Shown here: piece after piece, positions 8,020 to 13,183 of the stretch
Position numbering within the stretch: the first letter of the stretch is position 1
How the letters are laid out: every line of letters starts with the position of its first letter
Source: Bacteroidota bacterium
GTDB taxonomy: Bacteria; Bacteroidota; Bacteroidia; NS11-12g; UBA955
Length of the DNA: 13,183 nucleotides
Reading direction: 5' to 3'
Assembly (NCBI GenBank): GCA_027488495.1
Contig: JAIYBO010000220.1
Location: forward strand, 1 to 13,183
Position numbers and translations under genes: made by a program
Notes under the pieces: model-generated
Seen by the model: only the letters and a program-made list of their open reading frames with translations
What the model was told of the DNA's origin: nothing
Databases searched by the model: none

Positions 8020-8027
8020 CAGTAGCC

Positions 8028-9308
8028 ATGAGCCAGAAAAAACAAAACCTCACTTGGTACATCCTCGCCGCCATGATCATTGGCGCTGTGGTTGGACAGT
8101 TCATACATATATACTACCCAGAAACCGTCCAAATCAAAGACGCCAGTGGAGAATTAAAATCCATTGTGCGTTCTGAGCAAATTGGACAGTATTTCAAAAT
8201 CCTTACCTCTGTTTTCTTGCGATTGGTGCAAATGATCATCGCGCCTTTGGTCATTACCACCCTCATCGTGGGCATCGCCAAAATGGGCAACTTGAAGGCC
8301 GTAGGTCGTGTGGGTGGCCGTTCGATGCTTTGGTTTTTTAGCGCCTCCTTGGCTTCACTTTTACTGGGATTGATGTTGGTAAACTTTTTCGCTCCAGGAG
8401 CCGGGCTTCACCTCACGGTGAACAACATCGACACCAGTGCTGCCAGTGAAGTCATTGGCAAAACGCAAAGTTTTTCGGTACAACACTTCATCGAACACCT
8501 GTTTCCCAAAAGTTTGTTCGAGGCATTGGCCACCAACGAAATATTACAAATTGTGGTTTTCTCCATCTTTTTTGGAGTGGCTTTAACCCAATATGGCGAA
8601 AAAGGCGAAGGCATCATCAAAACGCTCGACAACCTCAGCAAAGTCATTTTGATATTGGTGGGATATGTAATGTGGTTTGCGCCATTGGGCGTATTCGGAG
8701 GCATCACCGCCATCATCGCCACCAAAGGATTGGGCATTCTCAAAGTCTACGGCTACTACATGGGCTCATTTTATTTGGGATTGGCCTTGCTTTGGGCCCT
8801 GCTATTGGCTGTGGGATATTTCATCTTGCGCAAGCGATTGGGCACACTGCTCGGACATCTAAAAACCCCATTGATGGTCGCCTTCAGCACCACTTCTAGC
8901 GAAGCCGTATTCCCCAAACTCACCGAAGAATTGGAGAAATTCGGCTGCCGTAAAAAGATTGTGAGTTTTATCCTCCCCTTGGGCTATTCTTTCAATCTCG
9001 ATGGTTCGATGATGTACATGACCTTCGCATCGATCTTCATCGCACAAGCCTTCGACATCCCGCTCGATTTGGGCACCCAACTCACCATGCTCTTGGTTTT
9101 GATGCTCACTTCCAAAGGCATTGCAGGCGTGCCCCGCGCATCTTTGGTGGTAGTAGCTGCTACATGCGCGATGTTCGATATCCCTGCCGAAGGCATCGCC
9201 CTGATATTACCCATCGATCACTTTTGCGATATGGGACGTTCAATGACCAATGTTTTGGGCAATGGATTGGCAACCGCAGCCATCGACAAATGGGAAAAAG
9301 ACGAGTAA
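8028..9308 (+). CDS. Dicarboxylate/amino acid:cation symporter (DAACS family)
   Basis: A 426-residue inner-membrane transporter of the GltP/DctA fold, which imports acidic amino acids or C4-dicarboxylates with Na+ or H+ (family knowledge). Several hydrophobic helices precede the diagnostic C-terminal core: serine/threonine-rich HP1 tip STTSSEAVFP (287-296), the unwound helix-7 motif NLDGS (323-327), HP2 tip SKGIAGVPR (362-370) and the helix-8 motif D401-M-G-R404...N408...N412. R404 matches the substrate-side arginine of archaeal GltPh. N412 replaces the sodium-site aspartate (Asp405) of GltPh, a change also seen in DctA, so substrate and coupling ion are uncertain. I chose the ATG at 8028 over the open start at 7965 because the first 21 residues of the longer form are not typical of the family and would cover a likely promoter. 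It is followed after 1 base by a small unknown gene. Confidence 0.94.
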   Translation: MSQKKQNLTWYILAAMIIGAVVGQFIHIYYPETVQIKDASGELKSIVRSEQIGQYFKILTSVFLRLVQMIIAPLVITTLIVGIAKMGNLKAVGRVGGRSMLWFFSASLASLLLGLMLVNFFAPGAGLHLTVNNIDTSAASEVIGKTQSFSVQHFIEHLFPKSLFEALATNEILQIVVFSIFFGVALTQYGEKGEGIIKTLDNLSKVILILVGYVMWFAPLGVFGGITAIIATKGLGILKVYGYYMGSFYLGLALLWALLLAVGYFILRKRLGTLLGHLKTPLMVAFSTTSSEAVFPKLTEELEKFGCRKKIVSFILPLGYSFNLDGSMMYMTFASIFIAQAFDIPLDLGTQLTMLLVLMLTSKGIAGVPRASLVVVAATCAMFDIPAEGIALILPIDHFCDMGRSMTNVLGNGLATAAIDKWEKDE

Positions 9309-9309
9309 C

Positions 9310-9660
9310 ATGTTGAACCCTTCCAACGAGTGGACCGCCGAGCTACCTGCCACCGAATCTCAAGAGATGACCATGGCCGTTCGAGACCAAATTGAAAAAG
9401 ATTTTGGTTTGATGGGATTTACCTTTTCCCAATCGAACTACCCCACCCTTGAATCCATATTGGAAGAACTCACACAATGCATCGCCACGCTACAAACCCA
9501 ACACCACAGCACCTGGATGAAGGTGGTTTATCGCGTAGACCTCACAGAAAAACAATATAAATTTGTTCAGAGAATGGGCGGCAACACCCCCGAAAACATG
9601 GCCAAAGCCGTTGTATTGAGAGAATTCCAAAAGGTATATACCCGCAAGCACCTCAGTTAG
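9310..9660 (+). CDS. Small conserved-looking protein of unknown function
   Basis: A 116-residue soluble protein that I do not recognise. The ATG at 9310 follows the symporter TAA after one base (TAACATG), so it is in the same operon and probably translated by reinitiation. An earlier in-frame start at 9250 would lie inside the symporter gene and is unlikely. It has no signal peptide or membrane segment. Predicted content is mostly helical: an acidic N-terminal region (about 14-32), a helix around ESILEELTQCIATLQTQ (about 48-64), a segment WMKVVYRVDLTEKQYKFVQR (about 70-89) and a basic C-terminal helix. Coding character looks genuine: codon use is like its neighbours and the frame ends cleanly before a promoter-like gap. 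Its link to transport is only positional. Confidence 0.75.
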   Translation: MLNPSNEWTAELPATESQEMTMAVRDQIEKDFGLMGFTFSQSNYPTLESILEELTQCIATLQTQHHSTWMKVVYRVDLTEKQYKFVQRMGGNTPENMAKAVVLREFQKVYTRKHLS

Positions 9661-9692
9661 TTTGTTTATTCAGCCACATTTGGCGAAATTTG
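9661..9692 (+). promoter_or_regulatory. Candidate promoter for the DUF5606 gene
   Basis: TTTG (9661-9664), a 20-base spacer, then GAAATTTG (9685-9692), a one-mismatch -7 box. The ATG at 9700 follows after 7 bases. This sits in the only gap (39 bases) between the symporter unit and the DUF5606-peptidase unit. Confidence 0.4.
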
Positions 9693-9699
9693 TAAACTT

Positions 9700-10251
9700 A
9701 TGGAATTGAAAGACGTTGTATCAGTAACGGGCATGCCCGGATTGCACAAGATTTTAGGAAGAAACAAAAGCGGCTTGATCTTGGAATCATTGACCGATAA
9801 CAAGCGCTTTGGAACCAACCCAAGACAGCGCATCAGCGTATTGAGCGATATCGCCATGTTCACAGAAGAGGAAGAAGTAAAACTCGCTGTGGTCTTGATG
9901 TCGATCAAAGCCCTCGAAGACGCCGGCACTGCAGTTCCTACCCCAAAAGCAGACAACGACGAAGTGAAAGCATTCATGGCCAAAGTACTCCCAAATTACG
10001 ACCGTGAGCGCGTATATACTTCAGATATGAAGAAATTGTTCGTTTGGTATGGCATGTTGAAAAACATCGATTTGGATTGGGCAAACCTCGACAAGGTAGA
10101 AGAAACCGTAGAAAGCACCGATGGCGATGCACCCAAAGCCACCGAAAGCAAAGCGAAAAAAGCCACTGCAGCACCCAAAAATACGGCCATCAAAAAGCCA
10201 GCAGCCGGTGCAAAAACCAAAACCACCACGCCCCGCAAAATGGGCAGCTAA
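9700..10251 (+). CDS. DUF5606-family protein with Lys/Ala/Thr-rich tail
   Basis: A 183-residue cytoplasmic protein. The N-terminal 60 residues (MELKDVVSVTGMPGLHKILG, then SGLILESL near 24-31 and RISVLSDIAMFT near 44-55) match my recollection of the DUF5606 family, a Bacteroidetes group of unknown function. The short glycine-containing beta segments suggest a small N-terminal barrel-like fold, followed by helices to about residue 125 that include YTSDMKKLFVWYGML. From about 139 to the end the sequence is low-complexity and basic, built from Lys, Ala, Thr and Pro, like histone-H1-type tails; this suggests nucleic-acid or polyanion contact but does not prove it. The M3 peptidase gene starts 7 bases after its stop, so the two form an operon. 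No enzyme motif is visible. Confidence 0.9.
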   Translation: MELKDVVSVTGMPGLHKILGRNKSGLILESLTDNKRFGTNPRQRISVLSDIAMFTEEEEVKLAVVLMSIKALEDAGTAVPTPKADNDEVKAFMAKVLPNYDRERVYTSDMKKLFVWYGMLKNIDLDWANLDKVEETVESTDGDAPKATESKAKKATAAPKNTAIKKPAAGAKTKTTTPRKMGS

Positions 10252-10258
10252 GTGTAAT

Positions 10259-11959
10259 ATGCACACCCCTTTCCTTCCCAACCCGTTCATCGTTACTTCC
10301 AAAGACGATGTGTTACCTCTGTACGAACAACTCGTTAACAGAAACATCCACTCTGCCGAAGATTTTCAACAGCTCCTGCAAGATGTGAGCGACCTAGAAA
10401 GCGCTTTGTCTGAAGACATGGCTTGGCGATACATCCGCATGACATGCGATACCCAAAACCAAGAACATGAAGCCGCTTACCTCAACTTTGTTCAGGAAAT
10501 CCAGCCCCACCTATCCCCGCTCGAAGACCAACTCAATCGCAAAATTGTAGACAGCCAATTTTCTGGGCAGTGGAGAAATCAAAGCAATGCCAACGAAATC
10601 TATTTGCGTGGCATTCAGGGCGCCGTAGAGATATTCAGAGAGGCCAACATACCGTTGCACAGCGAGCTGTCAACCTTGGCCCAAGAATACTCTTCCATCC
10701 AAGGAAGTATGTCGATCCAATGGGAAGATCAAACCATTACCCTGCAACAAGCCAGCAATATTCTCATGCAAACCGATCGCAACAACCGCGAAAAAGTTTG
10801 GCATTTGATGCAATCACGCCGCAGCCAAGACACCGATAAACTCAATGAATTGTTCAATAAAATGGTTGCCTTGCGCCACCAACTCGCCATCAATGCGGGA
10901 TTCAACAATTTCAGGGATTATATGTTCAAGGCGATGGGCCGTTACGATTACAACGCCGATGCTTGCAAGGACTTTCACAATAGCGTAGAAACTTCAGTGG
11001 TTCCCATGCTGAAAGACCTCATGAAGCACCGCAAATCGTTGATGGGCTTGGAAGTATTAAAACCTTGGGATACTCAAGTAGACCCATTGGGCCGTTCACC
11101 CCTCAAACCGTTCGATGGTGGCGAAGAATTACTCAAAAAAGGCATCGACTGCCTCAATGGCATAGACCCTTTCTTTGGTGAATGTATTTCTACCATGGAA
11201 TCCCATCAGTTGTTAGACCTAGACTCTCGTTTGGGCAAAGCACCTGGTGGATACAATTACCCATTGGCAAAAACCAACATGCCTTTCATCTTTATGAATG
11301 CCAGTGGCAATCTAAGAGACGTAGAAACTTTGGTTCACGAGGCAGGCCATGCCATTCACAGCTTCGAGATGGCCCCGCTGTCGTTGAACGCATACAAAAA
11401 TACGCCCAGTGAAGTGGCTGAATTGGCCAGCATGAGCATGGAATTGCTCACCATGAATACTTGGAATGCGTATTTTTCGGATGAAGATTTACTCAACCGC
11501 GCCAAAGCCGAACAACTCGAAGGCATTTTAAGCACCCTTCCATGGATTGCCCAGGTAGACGCTTTTCAACATTGGATCTACGAAAACCCAACCCATACCA
11601 CCGAAGAAAGAACCGCAAAGTGGCTTGAGCTCTCTGCGCGATTTGGCAGTGGCGAAGTAGACTATACCGGATACGAAACAGCCATCGCCCACGCTTGGCA
11701 CAAGCAACTACACATTTTCGAAGTACCTTTCTATTACATCGAATATGGATTTGCACAATTGGGCGCCATTGGGGTTTGGAGAAATTATATCCAATCAGGC
11801 AAAGAGGCCTTGGAAAACTACAAGGCTTTCTTGAAACTTGGCAACACCGAAAGCATCCCCAAAATCTATGAGACGGCGGGCGTGAAATTCGAATTTTCAG
11901 AGAGCTACATCCATGAATTGATGTCGTTCGTGAAAGCCGAATTGCAACAATTCCAATAA
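10259..11959 (+). CDS. M3-family zinc oligoendopeptidase
   Basis: A 566-residue cytoplasmic metallopeptidase of the thimet oligopeptidase / PepF clan, which cleaves short peptides (family knowledge). The zinc site is H350-E351-A-G-H354, with E378 in PSEVAELASMSMELL as the third ligand, 24 residues later, as expected for M3. A long helical N-terminal region (about 15-230) precedes it, and the C-terminal FYYIEYGFAQLGA segment is typical of the M3B substrate channel. There is no signal peptide. I chose the ATG at 10259: the frame stays open back to 10121, but those 46 extra residues are Lys/Pro-rich, overlap the DUF5606 coding sequence and lack family character. It is separated from DUF5606 by 7 bases with no promoter between, so it is the second gene of that unit. 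PepF-like, but I do not assign a symbol. Confidence 0.95.
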   Translation: MHTPFLPNPFIVTSKDDVLPLYEQLVNRNIHSAEDFQQLLQDVSDLESALSEDMAWRYIRMTCDTQNQEHEAAYLNFVQEIQPHLSPLEDQLNRKIVDSQFSGQWRNQSNANEIYLRGIQGAVEIFREANIPLHSELSTLAQEYSSIQGSMSIQWEDQTITLQQASNILMQTDRNNREKVWHLMQSRRSQDTDKLNELFNKMVALRHQLAINAGFNNFRDYMFKAMGRYDYNADACKDFHNSVETSVVPMLKDLMKHRKSLMGLEVLKPWDTQVDPLGRSPLKPFDGGEELLKKGIDCLNGIDPFFGECISTMESHQLLDLDSRLGKAPGGYNYPLAKTNMPFIFMNASGNLRDVETLVHEAGHAIHSFEMAPLSLNAYKNTPSEVAELASMSMELLTMNTWNAYFSDEDLLNRAKAEQLEGILSTLPWIAQVDAFQHWIYENPTHTTEERTAKWLELSARFGSGEVDYTGYETAIAHAWHKQLHIFEVPFYYIEYGFAQLGAIGVWRNYIQSGKEALENYKAFLKLGNTESIPKIYETAGVKFEFSESYIHELMSFVKAELQQFQ

Positions 11960-12073
11960 TTTCCGCCTCACCCACGTCAACTCTCATCTCCTATAAGGAA
12001 CTGTATTCGCCCTATCAAAAGAGCAAACCACCTCCATCATTTTTGAGTCATATATGTTGTTAGATGCACTGTC

Positions 12074-12106
12074 TTGCTCAACTGAGCGATACTTATTGTA
12101 TTTTTG
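12074..12106 (+). promoter_or_regulatory. Candidate promoter with internal palindrome for the exported protein gene
   Basis: TATTTTTG (12099-12106) is an exact -7 consensus match, 6 bases before the ATG at 12113. A TTG at 12074-12076 lies 22 bases upstream, a little far for a -33 element. GCTCA-AC-TGAGC (12076-12087) is a perfect 5-base inverted repeat within the -33 to -7 interval, where an operator would sit. The rest of the 153-base gap from 11960 shows no strong hairpin or T-run terminator. Confidence 0.5.
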
Positions 12107-12112
12107 CGCTGC

Positions 12113-13180
12113 ATGAAAAAATTATTCTTACTGGCCATGGGTGTGGCAGCAATGAGCGCCCTTACAGCCCAAAAAATTGATTTGGATCGCGTTTATGTAG
12201 CTCACCAATACCGCGATTTGCCATCTACACCATTGGATAGTACTTGGAGAACCTACAACGTGAGGGTTGAAGTGCCTAGTACCATTTCTGGCGCAATGTC
12301 GGCCAGCTCAATCGAAGACCGCATCAACTTGCAAGGTTGGAAAAAAGTATACGGCGGCGGACACGCACAAATCACCATCAATTTTGACGATTTGATGTTC
12401 GACGGTCAGAAAATCGAGAACCGCAAAGAAGAAATCAAAAACAAAGAAGGTGTAGTCACTGCAACCAATTATTACTACTGGTCTGTGGTAAAATACAGCA
12501 TCGGCGGTACTTATTCTGCAAAAGATTGGCAAGAAAACGCCCTGATCAACCGCAGCAATATCAACGGAACAAGCTCTACCCAAATGGAGTGGAAAAGCCC
12601 TGAGTTCAGAAGCATGGGTGAAGCCGATCGCTATTTCAGCAACAACCGCGCTGCCATCTCTAACAAATTGGTGAAAGAACACATGGAAACCATGTTGGCA
12701 AACATCAACAACAGCATCAACGACAAATACGGTTTTCCCGTAAGCACAGACCAAGTGACTTTGTGGACCACCGATTCTAAAAAGCACCCAGAAAACGTAG
12801 CGTTCATCGAGAACATGACCAAAATGAAGGCCAGCATCGCCAAGGTAAATGCCAACGGCATCGACGCTGCTACCCGCGCAGAATTGATGAGCAGCATTGA
12901 GTACATGACCACCGTAAAAGGCAAATACGCCACAGAAGACAAAGGAGATCGCAAAATGCGTTATGCCTGTTCTTACAACAATGCCGTTTTGTATACCATT
13001 TTGGATATGCCCGACAAAGCCGTTGAAGAATGCAATGCATTGGTTGCCAACGATTACGATGTAAAAGATGGTGAGAAAATGATTGAAAAGTTGAATAAAA
13101 TCAAGGCTTTGATGGCCAAAAACAACAAAGTAAGTCGCCATTATCCTATCGACACCACCAAATTCAACACACCCAATTGA
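12113..13180 (+). CDS. Exported protein of unknown function with TPR-like C-terminal region
   Basis: A 355-residue protein with a clear Sec signal peptide (MKKLFLLAMGVAAMSALTA, probable cleavage before Gln20), so it is periplasmic, outer-membrane associated or secreted. After the signal, about 20-130 looks beta-rich (DLDRVYVAHQYRDLP, RTYNVRVEVP, HAQITINFDDLMF), and about 185-340 looks helical. A TPR-like helix pair, CSYNNAVLYTILDMPDKAVE, starts near residue 286. No lipobox, catalytic motif or type IX secretion C-terminal domain is seen. I chose the ATG at 12113 rather than 12104, because the upstream Met-Arg-Cys would spoil the signal peptide and the -7 box ends at 12106. A TGA ends it 3 bases before the window edge, so it is complete. 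I do not recognise the family. Confidence 0.85.
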   Translation: MKKLFLLAMGVAAMSALTAQKIDLDRVYVAHQYRDLPSTPLDSTWRTYNVRVEVPSTISGAMSASSIEDRINLQGWKKVYGGGHAQITINFDDLMFDGQKIENRKEEIKNKEGVVTATNYYYWSVVKYSIGGTYSAKDWQENALINRSNINGTSSTQMEWKSPEFRSMGEADRYFSNNRAAISNKLVKEHMETMLANINNSINDKYGFPVSTDQVTLWTTDSKKHPENVAFIENMTKMKASIAKVNANGIDAATRAELMSSIEYMTTVKGKYATEDKGDRKMRYACSYNNAVLYTILDMPDKAVEECNALVANDYDVKDGEKMIEKLNKIKALMAKNNKVSRHYPIDTTKFNTPN

Positions 13181-13183
13181 TTA

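Noticed and set aside
7965..8027. Upstream start extending the symporter by 21 residues
   Set aside because: The extension is not typical of the family and would place the likely -7 box and part of the inverted repeat inside coding sequence.
10121..10258. Upstream start extending the M3 peptidase by 46 residues
   Set aside because: The added part overlaps the DUF5606 tail in another frame and is Lys/Pro-rich. The ATG at 10259 gives a normal M3 N-terminus.
12038..12045. Second -7-like box CATTTTTG upstream of the exported protein gene
   Set aside because: It mismatches the first consensus base, lies 67 bases from the ATG, and no TTTG is suitably placed upstream. The exact match at 12099-12106 is better.
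11960..12073. Terminator or small RNA gene after the M3 peptidase
   Set aside because: No GC-rich stem followed by a T run was found by eye, and there is no strong conserved RNA structure to support a call.
12308..13141. 277-residue open frame antisense to the exported protein gene
   Set aside because: It lies wholly opposite a gene with a signal peptide, a promoter match and normal codon use. Its own translation is rich in Phe, Val and His without recognisable motifs, as expected from antisense reading.
1..13183. Mobile element, phage, CRISPR array or defence island
   Set aside because: No transposase, integrase, terminal repeats, spaced direct repeats or defence-type domains were found. 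Gene content is housekeeping and envelope.

Overview
The window looks like chromosomal DNA from a member of the Bacteroidetes (Bacteroidota). The support is a DUF5606-family gene, a type known from this phylum; promoter-like TAnnTTTG boxes (the Bacteroidetes -7 element) next to start codons; no recognisable Shine-Dalgarno sequences; signal peptides ending in '...A|Q'; and a very large multi-spanning NtrY-like sensor kinase. I cannot place it at genus level.

Layout. Positions 1-2148 (+): the 3' end of a probable outer-membrane protein, joined by an ATGA overlap to a lipoprotein of the vanadium haloperoxidase/PAP2 superfamily. 2190-3233 (+): queG, the last step of queuosine synthesis. 6913-3236 (-): a 1225-residue orphan sensor histidine kinase, convergent with queG with only 2 bases between the stop codons. 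7938-6964 (-): hldD, ADP-heptose epimerase for lipopolysaccharide core. A divergent intergenic region (7939-8027) then leads to 8028-9660 (+), a dicarboxylate/amino-acid:cation symporter and a small unknown gene 1 base downstream. 9700-11959 (+): a DUF5606 gene followed 7 bases later by an M3-family metallopeptidase. 12113-13180 (+): an exported protein of unknown function. No stretch longer than 153 bases lacks a gene. I saw no tRNA, rRNA, insertion sequence, CRISPR array, phage gene or clear intrinsic terminator.

How the parts relate. Most genes are housekeeping or envelope functions in short transcription units, and nothing looks like an obvious defence or mobile island. Two patterns stand out. 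First, at five promoter-type gene starts a -7 box (TAnnTTTG or one mismatch) sits only 5-8 bases before the ATG; at a sixth, the kinase, it sits 8 bases before a 3-codon upstream ORF that overlaps the kinase start. This predicts leaderless or nearly leaderless mRNAs. Second, the haloperoxidase-like protein carries two PAP2 modules offset by exactly 245 residues. The second has every active-site residue and the first has lost both histidines.
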